64,000 nucleotides of DNA from JAAYAO01 sp051133435 (GTDB lineage Bacteria; Actinomycetota; Actinomycetes; Propionibacteriales; Propionibacteriaceae): positions 310,001-374,000 of the forward strand of contig NZ_JBPGNY010000005.1 in assembly GCF_051133435.1 (NCBI RefSeq). Reading direction: 5' to 3'. The notes beneath the pieces were generated by a model. That model worked only from the letters and a program-made list of their open reading frames with translations, did no database searches and was not told the origin of the DNA. The translations under genes and the position numbers were made by a program. Below, in pieces: positions 48,999-58,935 of the stretch (within the stretch, counting starts at the first letter, position 1; each line of letters opens with the position of its first letter).

Positions 48999-50503
48999 GG
49001 CGCCTCCGGCTGGGTCACCGGGCGCAGGCTTTCGGCCGCCGCGATCGCCCGAATCACCGCCGCGGCCTTGTTGCGACTTTCGGCGTTCTCGGCTTCGACG
49101 ACCGAGTCGGCGACGATGCCACCGCCGGCTTGCACGTGAGCGATGCCGTCCTTGATCAGGGCGGTGCGGATCGCGATCGCGACATCGGCGTCGCCGGCGA
49201 AATCGAAGTAGCCGACCACCCCGCCGTAGACCCCGCGGCGCGATGTTTCCAGGGTGTCGATGATCTCCATCGCCCGCACCTTGGGTGCCCCGGAGAGGGT
49301 GCCGGCCGGGAAGCAGGAGAGCACCGCGCGCAGGGCGCTGTGTTCCTCGCGAAGTCGTCCGGTGACCTCCGCCTCGAGGTGCATCACGTGCGAGTACCGG
49401 CGCACCTTCATGAATTGGGTGACCTCGACGGTGCCCGGTTCACAGACCCGACCCAGGTCATTGCGGCCCAGGTCGACCAGCATCAGGTGTTCGGCGCATT
49501 CCTTCTCGTCGGCGAGCAGGTCGGTCTCGAGTTGGGCGTCCTCGGCCGGGGTGCTGCCCCGGGGCCGGGTGCCGGCGATCGGACGGGTGATCGCACGCCG
49601 GTCGCTGACGGTGACCAGCGCCTCGGGTGAGGAGCCGACGATGTCGAAGCCCGGCATCCGCAGCAGGTAGAGGTAGGGGCTCGGGTTCGAGGTGCGCAAC
49701 ATCCGGTAGATGTCGAAGGCATCGGCCTCGGTGTCGATGTCGAAGCGTTGCGAGAACACCACCTGGAAGGCCTCACCGGCTTCGATCCGCTCGATGATCT
49801 CGGCCACCGCGGCGGCGTACTCGGCGCTGGTGCGCTGGTGGCGCAGTTTCGGTTCGGCCGGGGTATCGCGAATCCCGGCCAGGGCCGGGGTGGGCCGGGC
49901 CAGAGCCTCGGCCATCTGCTCCACCCGACGCACCGCATCGGCGTGGGCGGCATCCACCCGCTCGTCGGTGGCGTCGAAGTTGATCGCGTTGGCGATCAGC
50001 CACACCTCGCCGGTGAAGTGGTCGAGTACGGCCAGGTCGGTGGCCAGGCTCATCCGCAACTCGGGTACCCCGAGGTCGTCGGGGTTGGTGTCGGGCAGGT
50101 TCTCCAGCCGGCGGATGATGTCGTAGCCGAGGTAGCCGACCATTCCGGAAGTGAACGGAGGCAGGTCGGGGTCACGTTCGGTGTGCAGCAGTTCGACGGT
50201 GCGATCGAGCACCTCCAACGGGTCGCCCTCGGTGGGCACCCCGACCGGCACGTTCCCCTCCCAGTGGGTCTGTCCGTCCCGGGTGGTCAGGGTTGCCGCG
50301 GCGTGCACCCCGACGAAGGACCAACGGCCCCAGGAGCCGTGTTCGGCCGACTCGAACAAGAAGGTGCCCGGTCGGTTCGCGGCGAGTTTGGCGTACAAAC
50401 CCACCGGGGTGAGGGTGTCGGCCATCAGCCGGGTGTGTACCGGGATCACCCGCCGCTCGACGGCCGCGGTGCGGAACTCCTCGAGGGTGGGGCTGACTTT
50501 CAC
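48995..50503 (-). CDS. trpE: Anthranilate synthase component I
   Basis: A 502-residue chorismate-utilising enzyme. The catalytic core includes PEALVTVSDRRAITRPIAGT, ADEKECAEHLMLVDLGRNDL, HLEAEVTGRL and the final GGVVGYFDFAGDADVAIAIR and IQAGGG-type segment HVQAGGGIVADSV. GTG start overlaps the hisI stop (GTGA). No trpG or trpD is found here, so the glutaminase subunit must be encoded elsewhere. Confidence 0.96.
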   Translation of the reverse strand: MKVSPTLEEFRTAAVERRVIPVHTRLMADTLTPVGLYAKLAANRPGTFLFESAEHGSWGRWSFVGVHAAATLTTRDGQTHWEGNVPVGVPTEGDPLEVLDRTVELLHTERDPDLPPFTSGMVGYLGYDIIRRLENLPDTNPDDLGVPELRMSLATDLAVLDHFTGEVWLIANAINFDATDERVDAAHADAVRRVEQMAEALARPTPALAGIRDTPAEPKLRHQRTSAEYAAAVAEIIERIEAGEAFQVVFSQRFDIDTEADAFDIYRMLRTSNPSPYLYLLRMPGFDIVGSSPEALVTVSDRRAITRPIAGTRPRGSTPAEDAQLETDLLADEKECAEHLMLVDLGRNDLGRVCEPGTVEVTQFMKVRRYSHVMHLEAEVTGRLREEHSALRAVLSCFPAGTLSGAPKVRAMEIIDTLETSRRGVYGGVVGYFDFAGDADVAIAIRTALIKDGIAHVQAGGGIVADSVVEAENAESRNKAAAVIRAIAAAESLRPVTQPEAP

Positions 50504-50877
50504 TGCGCATCCTCCTGGGCCGGCAGGGTGGCGATCAGGTCGGTGTCGAAACAACTGGTGGTGCCGGTGTGGCAGGCCGGGCCCTCCTGGTCGACCTGGA
50601 GCAGCAGGGTGTCGCCGTCACAGTCGAGGCGTACCTCGCGCACCCACTGCCGGTGGCCCGATTCCTCACCCTTGGCCCAGAACTTGCCGCGGCTGCGCGA
50701 CCAGTAGGTGGCGCGTCCGGTGCTCAGGGTGCGGGCCAGGGATTCGTCGTTCATCCAGGCCATCATCAACACCTGTCCGGTGGTGGCGTCCTGGGCGATG
50801 GCCGGAACCAGACCATCGGCATTGCGCGTCAGGCGTCGGCTCAGGTCGGGATCGAGGGCTGTGATGGGTTCACTCAC
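50500..50877 (-). CDS. hisI: Phosphoribosyl-AMP cyclohydrolase
   Basis: A 125-residue (or 131 with an upstream ATG at 50895) enzyme of histidine synthesis. Metal and active-site motifs are SRSRGKFWAKGEESGHRQWV and PACHTGTTSCF. There is no fused HisE. GTG at 50877 is preferred because GACAAT lies six bases before it, as seen before hisD, but the ATG is possible. It heads the trp operon rather than the his operon and is coupled to trpE. Confidence 0.93.
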   Translation of the reverse strand: MSEPITALDPDLSRRLTRNADGLVPAIAQDATTGQVLMMAWMNDESLARTLSTGRATYWSRSRGKFWAKGEESGHRQWVREVRLDCDGDTLLLQVDQEGPACHTGTTSCFDTDLIATLPAQEDAQ

Positions 50878-50899
50878 TGCGCCATTGTCCCCCATGGCC

Positions 50900-50905
50900 T
50901 AACAT
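50900..50905 (+). promoter_or_regulatory. -10 element giving a leaderless TIGR03085 gene
   Basis: TAACAT followed by eight bases and the GTG at 50914. It is in the 36-bp space shared with the divergent hisI promoter, so the two genes must be controlled from overlapping DNA. Confidence 0.5.
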
Positions 50906-50913
50906 TGGCGTTC

Positions 50914-51549
50914 GTGCATCTCGCCCAGACTGAACGCGCCGCCCTGTGTGACCTGCTCGACCATGTCGGGCCGGACGCCCCGACCCTGTGCGACGGCTGG
51001 ACCACCCATGATCTGGTCACGCACCTGTGGGTACGCGAAACCGATCCGTTGGGAGCCCCCGGCATCATCGCCAAACCGCTGGCCGGGCTCACCGAACGTC
51101 GGATGGCCGAGGCCCAACAGCGGTGGAGCTACGCGGAATTGGTCGAACGGGTGCGCACCGGGCCGTTCCGCTTCTCGGTCTTCGCCATCCCGGGGGTGGA
51201 CGAGCCGGCCAATGCCACCGAGTTCTTCGTGCACCACGAGGACGTCCGGCGGGTCAACGGGGAACCGAACCCGCGCGATCTCGGTACCGAGGTCGAGGAC
51301 TGGATGTGGCGGCGGATCAAACTGCTCGGCCGGGCCTGGTTCCGACGCGCCGACGTGGGTGTGGTGTTGGAGCGGGCCGATGACGGCGCCCAACTGCGGG
51401 TGGCCAGCGGTGATCTGACCGTGAACCTGGTGGGGCTGCCCAGCGAGTTGATGCTCTACGGGCACGGTCGGCGGGAGGCCGCCCACGTGCAGGTGATCGG
51501 CACCGACGAAGCGGTTGCGAAGCTGGCCGAGACCGACCTGAGCTTGTAG
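50914..51549 (+). CDS. TIGR03085-family (DinB/mycothiol-dependent enzyme-like) protein
   Basis: A 211-residue member of the actinobacterial TIGR03085 family, related to DinB-like and mycothiol-dependent metalloenzymes. It opens with HLAQTERAALCDLLDHVGPD and continues with LCDGWTTHDLVTHLWVRE, where W-x-x-H-D-L-x-x-H carries likely metal-binding histidines; a further His-His is in EFFVHHEDVRR. Substrate unknown. A longer frame upstream overlaps hisI in antisense and is rejected. It converges with the P450 gene, one base apart. Confidence 0.88.
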   Translation: MHLAQTERAALCDLLDHVGPDAPTLCDGWTTHDLVTHLWVRETDPLGAPGIIAKPLAGLTERRMAEAQQRWSYAELVERVRTGPFRFSVFAIPGVDEPANATEFFVHHEDVRRVNGEPNPRDLGTEVEDWMWRRIKLLGRAWFRRADVGVVLERADDGAQLRVASGDLTVNLVGLPSELMLYGHGRREAAHVQVIGTDEAVAKLAETDLSL

Positions 51550-51550
51550 C

Positions 51551-52786
<1,236 letters not shown>

Positions 52787-52807
52787 GGCCCCTCCAGGGA
52801 CGTCTCG

Positions 52808-52823
52808 ACTGTTACTCAACAGT
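52808..52823. promoter_or_regulatory. Palindromic operator candidate upstream of the P450
   Basis: ACTGTTACTCAACAGT is a perfect ACTGTT-N4-AACAGT inverted repeat. It is nested in an outer CGACT/AGTCG repeat (52806-52828). On the minus strand it covers a TACTGT -10 hexamer 34 bp before the P450 ATG, as a repressor site would. No regulator gene is next to it. Confidence 0.65.
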
Positions 52824-52888
52824 AGTCGGCCCGACACCGGCCGGGGCAGGGTGGGTGCGAGGCGACCGGAACGGGCAAAATGGGTGCC

Positions 52889-54022
52889 ATGCGATGCCGT
52901 GCACCGTGGATCTCCGCCCTGGCGGCGGCGCTGGTCGTCTCCGGATGCAGCGGGGGCACCGAGCCGGAACCGCAACCCTCCGGTACCCCGGGCTCGTCGG
53001 CTCCCAGCACCACACCGGACGCCACCGCCACACCGGAGCCCACGGCCACTGCGAGCCCCAGCACGGATCCGACTGCCCCGCCCAGCGTGAGCGATTGGAC
53101 GACCGGCCTGACCACACCGTGGGGTATCGACTGGCTGCCCGACGGCGACGCCCTGGTCACCGAACGCGATACCGGGCTGATCAAACGCATCGACTCCTCG
53201 GGCACCGCCACCGAGGTCGGCCGGATCGACGAGGTCGTCCCGTCGTCGGAGGGTGGCTTGCTCGGCATCGCGGTCGGCACCGACACGTTATTCCTGTACT
53301 ACTCCACCGGCACCGACAACCGGTTGGTGTCGGTGAGTTGGGACGGTGAGCGGGCCGGCGAGCAGCAGAACCTGCTCACCGAGATCCCGGTCGCCCAGAC
53401 CCACAACGGCGGACAGGTTCGCCTGGGCCCCGACGGTTACCTCTATGTCTCCACCGGCGACGCCCAGACCCGTGAGGACGCCCAGGACCGCAACTCCCTG
53501 GCCGGCAAGATCCTGCGGCTGACACCCCAGGGCGCCCCGGCCCCGGGCAACCCCTTCGGCAACGAGGTGTACAGCCTGGGCCACCGCAATGTGCAGGGCC
53601 TGGCCTTCGACGATCAGGGCCGGTTGTGGGCCAGCGAGTTCGGCGACAAGGGTGCCGATGAACTGAACCTGATCGAATCCGGCGGCAACTACGGCTGGCC
53701 GACCGTGGAGGGGTACGGCGAGGAACCCGGCATGATCAACCCCCAGGTCACCTGGCCGGTGGAGGAGGCTTCCCCGTCCGGGCTGGCCTTCTGGCGCGGC
53801 TCGTTGTGGATGGCCGGGCTGCGCGGCCAACGCCTGTGGCAGATTCCGGTGCAGGAATCCGGTTCCGGTGACCCGGTGGCACATCTGGTCGAGCAGTACG
53901 GCCGGTTGCGGGCGGTGGCCGCAGATCCCGACGATGACGCCCTGGTGGTCGGCACCTCCAATACCGACGGGCGTGGTGATCCGGCCGACGGTGACGACCG
54001 GTTGTTGCGTCTCGGCGAGTGA
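52889..54022 (+). CDS. PQQ-dependent sugar dehydrogenase family lipoprotein
   Basis: A 377-residue secreted beta-propeller of the glucose/sorbosone dehydrogenase family. The lipobox is LVVSGC after a 20-residue signal, followed by a Pro/Thr/Ser linker to about residue 60. Conserved propeller segments are LVTERDTGLIKRID, HNGGQVRLGPDGYLYVSTGD and SLGHRNVQGLAFDDQGRLW, and GGNYGWP. The catalytic His is in THNGGQ. The ATG at 52889 is preferred over one 9 bp earlier because CAAAAT is seven bases before it, suggesting a leaderless transcript. PQQ synthesis genes are not in the window, so cofactor use is uncertain. Confidence 0.88.
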   Translation: MRCRAPWISALAAALVVSGCSGGTEPEPQPSGTPGSSAPSTTPDATATPEPTATASPSTDPTAPPSVSDWTTGLTTPWGIDWLPDGDALVTERDTGLIKRIDSSGTATEVGRIDEVVPSSEGGLLGIAVGTDTLFLYYSTGTDNRLVSVSWDGERAGEQQNLLTEIPVAQTHNGGQVRLGPDGYLYVSTGDAQTREDAQDRNSLAGKILRLTPQGAPAPGNPFGNEVYSLGHRNVQGLAFDDQGRLWASEFGDKGADELNLIESGGNYGWPTVEGYGEEPGMINPQVTWPVEEASPSGLAFWRGSLWMAGLRGQRLWQIPVQESGSGDPVAHLVEQYGRLRAVAADPDDDALVVGTSNTDGRGDPADGDDRLLRLGE

Positions 54023-54049
54023 CACCACCGCTGCGGACCATCGGCTGGC

Positions 54050-54055
54050 TAGCCT
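54050..54055 (+). promoter_or_regulatory. -10 element of the beta-CASP hydrolase
   Basis: TAGCCT, 29 bp before the ATG, ahead of a leader with GAGGAG. It separates this gene from the sugar dehydrogenase upstream. Confidence 0.45.
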
Positions 54056-54083
54056 GAGGGCACCCACACGCGAGGAGCCAGCG

Positions 54084-55517
54084 ATGACCGAGCACTTGAC
54101 CCTGACCTTTCTCGGCGCGGCCGGAACCGTGACCGGTTCGAAGTACCTGCTCACGATCGGACGGCGCCGCGTGCTGGTCGATGCGGGCCTGTTCCAGGGT
54201 GAGAAGCAGTGGCGGGAACGCAACTGGGACGACTTTCCGGTCGACCCGGCCTCGATCAGCGATGTGGTGCTGACCCACGCGCACACCGACCACATCGGTT
54301 ACCTGCCGGCTCTGGTGGCCCGCGGGTTCTCCGGGCCGGTGTGGGCCACCGAGGGCAGCATTCGGCTCGGCGAGATCGTGTTGCGCGATGGTGGCAAATT
54401 GCAGGAACTCGGCGCCCGGGACGCCAACCGGGGTGGTTGGTCGAAACACGAACCGGCGCTGCCGCTGTACACCACCGAGGATGTCGAGGCGACCCTGCCG
54501 CTGTTCCGGGAGGTGGATTTCGACGTCAACGTCGATCTCGGTGACGGGCTGGTCGGACGGTGGGTGCGGGCCGGACACATTCTGGGTTCGGCCTCGGTGC
54601 ATCTGAGCCTGGGCGATGCCGAGGTGCTGTTCTCCGGCGATGTCGGACGACACGACCATCCGATCCTGAAGGCCCGCAAGACCCCACCGGGGGCGCGCTA
54701 TGTGGTGATGGAGTCGACCTATGGTGACCGGGAACATCCAGAACCCGAGGTCGAACACCAGGACCTGGCCGAGGCGATCACCCGCACCGTCGAACGCGGT
54801 GGCACGGTGTTGATTCCCGCGTTCGCGATCGACCGCACCGAGACCGTGCTGCGGGCGCTCACCTCGATGCAGCGCGAGGGTCGCATTCCCGATGTGCCGG
54901 TGGTGGTCGATTCACCCATGGCCCTGGAGGCGCTGCGGGTCTACAAGGATGTGCGCCTCGACGAGTTGCGCGACGACATCGAGATCTCCGATTTCACCGG
55001 GCTGCCGCAACTGCGGGAATCCCGCTCCGCCCGCTCGTCCAAGGCGTTGAACACCGACCGCAGCCCGAAGATCATCATCTCGTCCTCGGGCATGTTGGAG
55101 GGCGGCCGGGTGCTGCACCATCTGAAGCGGCTGCTGCCCGATGACCGCAACACCATCGCCCTGGTCGGGTATCAGGCCGAGGGCACCCGCGGACGAGCCC
55201 TGGAGGACGGCGCCGGCCAGGTCAAGATTCATGGCCGCTACGTCAAGGTCGCCGCCGAGATCGTCCGCGATCGGGAATTCTCGGTGCACGGTGATCGCTC
55301 CGACCTCACCGATTGGTTGCGTGATCTCGATCAGGTGCCCGAGACCGTGTTCATCGTGCACGGCGAACCCGAGGTGGCCCGCGGCTTCGCACAACACCTG
55401 CGCGCCGAACTCGGTGTGGTGGCCGTGGTGCCCGGATACGGCGAAATCGTCACCCTCGACGCCGAGGATCCGGACCCGGCCGACGACGATGACGATTTCG
55501 ACGCACCACAGTATTGA
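54084..55517 (+). CDS. Beta-CASP metallo-beta-lactamase-fold RNase-like protein
   Basis: A 477-residue MBL-fold hydrolase. The zinc motif is VVLTHAHTDHIGYL (H-x-H-x-D-H). A beta-CASP insertion follows, with IIISSSGMLEGGRVLHHLKR and VGYQAEGTRGRALEDGA, and a final RNA-metabolising (RMMBL) segment with VFIVHGEPEVARGF. This combination is typical of bacterial homologues of CPSF/YSH-type RNases, not of RNase J, which is larger. The target RNA is unknown. GAGGAG precedes the ATG by about seven bases. It converges on gatB with 25 bp between stops. Confidence 0.9.
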   Translation: MTEHLTLTFLGAAGTVTGSKYLLTIGRRRVLVDAGLFQGEKQWRERNWDDFPVDPASISDVVLTHAHTDHIGYLPALVARGFSGPVWATEGSIRLGEIVLRDGGKLQELGARDANRGGWSKHEPALPLYTTEDVEATLPLFREVDFDVNVDLGDGLVGRWVRAGHILGSASVHLSLGDAEVLFSGDVGRHDHPILKARKTPPGARYVVMESTYGDREHPEPEVEHQDLAEAITRTVERGGTVLIPAFAIDRTETVLRALTSMQREGRIPDVPVVVDSPMALEALRVYKDVRLDELRDDIEISDFTGLPQLRESRSARSSKALNTDRSPKIIISSSGMLEGGRVLHHLKRLLPDDRNTIALVGYQAEGTRGRALEDGAGQVKIHGRYVKVAAEIVRDREFSVHGDRSDLTDWLRDLDQVPETVFIVHGEPEVARGFAQHLRAELGVVAVVPGYGEIVTLDAEDPDPADDDDDFDAPQY

Positions 55518-55542
55518 GCAGTGTTCTGTGGAGCAGAGTTGA

Positions 55543-57033
55543 TCAGGTGAGCTTTTCGATGATCAGCTCGCGCACCCGGCCCGCGTCGGCCTGACCGCGC
55601 ATCTCCTTCATCACCGCACCGATCAGCGCACCGGCCGCAGCCACCTTGCCGCCACGGATCTTCTCGGCGACATCGGGGTTGGCCTCGATCGCCCGGTCGA
55701 CCGCCTCCGACAAGGCACCGTCGTCCGACACCACCGCCAGGCCTCGGGACTCGACCACCGCGGCGGGTTCGCCCTCACCGGCCAAGACCCCCTCGATCAC
55801 CTGGCGGGCCAGCTTGTCGTTGATCGTGCCGGCATCGACCAGGCCCTGCAGTTCGGCCACCTGGGCCGGGGTGATCGCCAGTTCGGTGAGCTCGACGCCG
55901 GCCTCGTTGGCCCGGCGGGTCAGCTCGGCCAGCCACCACTTGCGGGCGGCCTGCGGGACACAACCGGCGGCGACGGTGTCGGCGATCGGGTCGGTCGCCC
56001 CGGCCGAGACCACATCGCGCATCTCCAGATCGGTGAATCCCCATTCGGCCTGCAGGCGCTTGCGGCGCTGGGCGGGCGGTTCGGGCAGGGTGGCGCGCAG
56101 TTCCTCCACCCACTCCCGGCTCGGGGCCACCGGCAACAGGTCCGGTTCGGGGAAGTAGCGGTAGTCCTCGGCCTCTTCCTTGGATCGACCCGAGGTGGTC
56201 TCGCCGGAGTCCTCGTGCCAGTGCCGGGTTTCCTGATGCACCGAGCCACCGGCGTCCAGTACCGCGGCCTGCCGCGAGATCTCGTAACGCAGGGCCCGTT
56301 CGACACTGCGCAGGGAGTTCACGTTCTTGGTCTCGGTACGGGTGCCGAAGGGGGCATCGGGTGAGGGACGCAACGACACGTTGGCGTCACAGCGCAGCGA
56401 GCCGTGCTCCATCCGCACGTCCGACACACCCAGGGCACGCAACAGGTCGCGCAGCATCTCGACATAGGCCTTGGCGACCAGCGGGGCCTTCGCCCCGGCT
56501 CCGGTGATCGGCTTGGTGACGATCTCGATCAGCGGCACCCCGGCCCGGTTGTAGTCGAGCAGGGAGTGCGAGGCGCCGTGGATCCGGCCGGTGCTGCCGC
56601 CGACGTGCAGCGACTTACCGGTGTCCTCCTCCATGTGGGCGCGTTCGATCTCGATCCGGAAGGGCTCACCTTCCACGTCCACCTCGACCCAGCCGTCGAA
56701 GGCGATCGGCTCGTCGTACTGGCTGATCTGGTAGTTCTTCGGCATGTCGGGATAGAAGTAGTTCTTCCGCGCGAACCGGCACTGTTCGGCGATCTGGCAG
56801 TTCAATGCCAGACCGATCCGGATCGCCGATTCGATCGCCTTGCCGTTGACCATCGGCATCGCGCCGGGCAGGGCCAGGCACACCGGGCAGACCTGGGTGT
56901 TCGGTTCGGCCCCGAAGTCGGTGGCGCAGCCGCAGAACATCTTGGAGGCGGTGTTCAGTTCGACGTGCACCTCCAGACCCATCACCGGGTCGAAGCGGGC
57001 CACCGCGTCGTCGTATTCCACCAGTTCGGTCAT
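55543..57033 (-). CDS. gatB: Asp/Glu-tRNA(Asn/Gln) amidotransferase subunit B
   Basis: A 496-residue subunit that binds the misacylated tRNA and activates it for amidation. It has the N-terminal cradle (GLEVHVELNTASKMFCGC) and KNYFYPDMPKNYQISQYDEP, followed by a C-terminal YqeY-like helical tail. The ATG overlaps the gatA stop (ATGA); a long upstream extension inside gatA is a shadow. Presence of GatCAB implies this organism makes Gln-tRNA and/or Asn-tRNA indirectly. Confidence 0.97.
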   Translation of the reverse strand: MTELVEYDDAVARFDPVMGLEVHVELNTASKMFCGCATDFGAEPNTQVCPVCLALPGAMPMVNGKAIESAIRIGLALNCQIAEQCRFARKNYFYPDMPKNYQISQYDEPIAFDGWVEVDVEGEPFRIEIERAHMEEDTGKSLHVGGSTGRIHGASHSLLDYNRAGVPLIEIVTKPITGAGAKAPLVAKAYVEMLRDLLRALGVSDVRMEHGSLRCDANVSLRPSPDAPFGTRTETKNVNSLRSVERALRYEISRQAAVLDAGGSVHQETRHWHEDSGETTSGRSKEEAEDYRYFPEPDLLPVAPSREWVEELRATLPEPPAQRRKRLQAEWGFTDLEMRDVVSAGATDPIADTVAAGCVPQAARKWWLAELTRRANEAGVELTELAITPAQVAELQGLVDAGTINDKLARQVIEGVLAGEGEPAAVVESRGLAVVSDDGALSEAVDRAIEANPDVAEKIRGGKVAAAGALIGAVMKEMRGQADAGRVRELIIEKLT

Positions 57034-58529
57034 CGGGCCCCTCCTGCCGGGTAGTTCGCGATCTGCTCCATCAGCACCCCGACTTCTCGTTCCAGGGCGG
57101 CACCGACCCGGTAGAGACGGTCGTCGGCGCGGGCCGGGGCGACCACCTGCACCCCGACGGGCAGGCCGTCCTCGGCCGACAGACCGGCCGGGAAGGAGGC
57201 CGAGGCGTTGCCGGCCAGGTTGGACGGGGTGGTGCACAGGTCGTTGAGGTACATCGCCATCGGGTCGTCGACCCGCTCCCCCAGCTTGAAGGCGGTGGTC
57301 GGGGTGGTCGGCGAGACCAGCACATCGACCTTGTCGAAGGCGGCGTCGAAATCGCGCTGCACCAGGGTGCGCACCTTCTGGGCCGAGCCGTAGAACTCGT
57401 CGAAGTAACCGGCCGACAGGGCGTAGGTGCCCAGGATGATGCGGCGCTTGACCTCGGCGCCGAAACCGGCCTCGCGGGTCAGTTGCATCACTTCCTCGGT
57501 CGACCGCATCCCGTCGTCCCCGACCCGCAGGCCGTAGCGCATCGCGTCGAAGCGGGCCAGGTTGGACGAGGCCTCGCTGGGCAGGATCAGGTAGTAGGCG
57601 CCCAGGGAGTATTCGAAGTGCGGGCAGGAGACCTCGACCACTTCGGCGCCCAGGCCGGTGAGGGTCTCGACGGTGCGGTCGAAGACCTCCAGCACGCCCG
57701 GGGCGTAGCCCTCACCGCGCAGTTCGGTGACCACGCCGATCTTCATGCCGGCGATGTCGCCGCTGCGGGCGGCAGCCACCACGTCCGGTACCGGGTCGGC
57801 CAGGCTGGTCGCGTCCATCGGGTCGTGGCCCCCAATGGCCTGGTGCAGCAGGGCCGCGTCCAGCACGGTACGGGCGCACGGGCCGGGCTGATCCAGCGAG
57901 GAGGCCAGCGCGATCTGGCCATAGCGGGAGGTGCCGCCGTAGGTCGGCTTGATGCCGACCGTCGCGGTGAAGGCAGCGGGCTGGCGGATCGAACCGCCGG
58001 TGTCGCTGCCCATCGCCAGCGGGGCCTCGAAGGCGGCCAACGCGGCCGAGGAACCGCCGCCGGAACCACCGGGAATCCGCTCGGTGTCCCAGGGGTTGCG
58101 GGTCGGGCCGAAGGCGGAGTTCTCGGTGGACGATCCCATCGCGAACTCGTCCATGTTCGTCTTGCCCAGGATCACCATCCCGGCATCCTGGATGCGTCGG
58201 GTGACGGTCGCCGAATACGGCGGGATCCAGCCCTCGAGCATCTTCGAGCCGGCGGTGGTGGGCACCCCTTCCTGGGTGAACACGTCCTTCAGCGCCAGCG
58301 GCACCCCGGCCAGCGGCCCGAGTTCCTCCCCGGCGGCGCGGCGTTCATCGATCCGTCGGGCCGCGGCCAGCGCGCCGTCGGTGTCGACATGCAGGAAGGC
58401 GTTGATCTCGCCGTCGACCTCGGCGATCCGGTCCAGGTGTGCCTGGGTGACCTCGACCGCGCTCAGTTCGCCGGCCGCGATCCTGCCGGCCAGGTCGGCG
58501 GCGGTGGCGGTGATGATCTCGTTGCTCAT
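57030..58529 (-). CDS. gatA: Asp/Glu-tRNA(Asn/Gln) amidotransferase subunit A
   Basis: A 499-residue amidase that releases ammonia from glutamine. The amidase signature has the catalytic Lys in VPLALKDVF and Ser pair in GGSGGGSSAALAAFEAPLAM and SDTGGSIRQPAAF. It begins with a one-base overlap of the gatC stop and overlaps gatB by four. Confidence 0.98.
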   Translation of the reverse strand: MSNEIITATAADLAGRIAAGELSAVEVTQAHLDRIAEVDGEINAFLHVDTDGALAAARRIDERRAAGEELGPLAGVPLALKDVFTQEGVPTTAGSKMLEGWIPPYSATVTRRIQDAGMVILGKTNMDEFAMGSSTENSAFGPTRNPWDTERIPGGSGGGSSAALAAFEAPLAMGSDTGGSIRQPAAFTATVGIKPTYGGTSRYGQIALASSLDQPGPCARTVLDAALLHQAIGGHDPMDATSLADPVPDVVAAARSGDIAGMKIGVVTELRGEGYAPGVLEVFDRTVETLTGLGAEVVEVSCPHFEYSLGAYYLILPSEASSNLARFDAMRYGLRVGDDGMRSTEEVMQLTREAGFGAEVKRRIILGTYALSAGYFDEFYGSAQKVRTLVQRDFDAAFDKVDVLVSPTTPTTAFKLGERVDDPMAMYLNDLCTTPSNLAGNASASFPAGLSAEDGLPVGVQVVAPARADDRLYRVGAALEREVGVLMEQIANYPAGGAR

Positions 58530-58825
58530 CAGGCCTCCTCGTCCAGGATTCGGGGTACCCGGAAGCGGGATTCCTCGGCTTCGGGTGCCTGCGACAGCAC
58601 CACGTCCACCGGCAGTGACGGCCGTACCTCGTCGTCGCGGAAGACGTTGGTCAGCGGCAGCGGGTGGGAGGTCGGCGGCACGTCGTCGGTGGCGACCTCC
58701 GATACCCGGGCCACGGCCTGCAGGACCACATCCAATTGGCCCGCCAACAGGGTCAGTTCTTCCGGACTCAACTCGATTCGCGCGAGGTGGCCCAACTTGG
58801 CCACCTCCTGCTCGCTCAATGCCAC
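58529..58825 (-). CDS. gatC: Asp/Glu-tRNA(Asn/Gln) amidotransferase subunit C
   Basis: A 98-residue helical linker subunit that holds GatA and GatB together. It opens with LSEQEVAKLGHLARIELSPE, the typical GatC N-terminus, and ends in a Pro/Arg-rich tail. GTG at 58825 is chosen because GAGGAG lies eight bases upstream; the frame remains open further up. First gene of gatC-gatA-gatB. Confidence 0.95.
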   Translation of the reverse strand: MALSEQEVAKLGHLARIELSPEELTLLAGQLDVVLQAVARVSEVATDDVPPTSHPLPLTNVFRDDEVRPSLPVDVVLSQAPEAEESRFRVPRILDEEA

Positions 58826-58862
58826 GTGTTCTTCTCCTCTGCTGCCGATACGGCCAGCCGTC

Positions 58863-58868
58863 ATCCTA
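58863..58868 (-). promoter_or_regulatory. -10 element of gatCAB
   Basis: TAGGAT on the minus strand, 38 bp before the gatC GTG. A GTTACG hexamer 17 bp upstream may be a weak -35. Confidence 0.5.
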
Positions 58869-58886
58869 ACGGCCCTTAACGCACGC

Positions 58887-58900
58887 GTAACACGTGTGAC
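58887..58900. promoter_or_regulatory. Near-palindrome between gatC and the ACT gene
   Basis: GTAACACGTGTGAC is a 14-bp inverted repeat with one mismatched pair and an ACACGTGT core. It covers the probable gatC -35 and lies upstream of the divergent ACT gene. Confidence 0.4.
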
Positions 58901-58935
58901 ACGGCGGTGGAAATTTCGCGACGCACACTGGAGGG

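Noticed and set aside
52787..52975. A 63-residue N-terminal extension of the P450
   Set aside because: It crosses the promoter and operator and part of the divergent gene's signal sequence; GGAGG sits correctly for the ATG at 52786.
55518..55542. Bidirectional terminator between the beta-CASP gene and gatB
   Set aside because: The 25 bases contain no inverted repeat long enough to form a stem.
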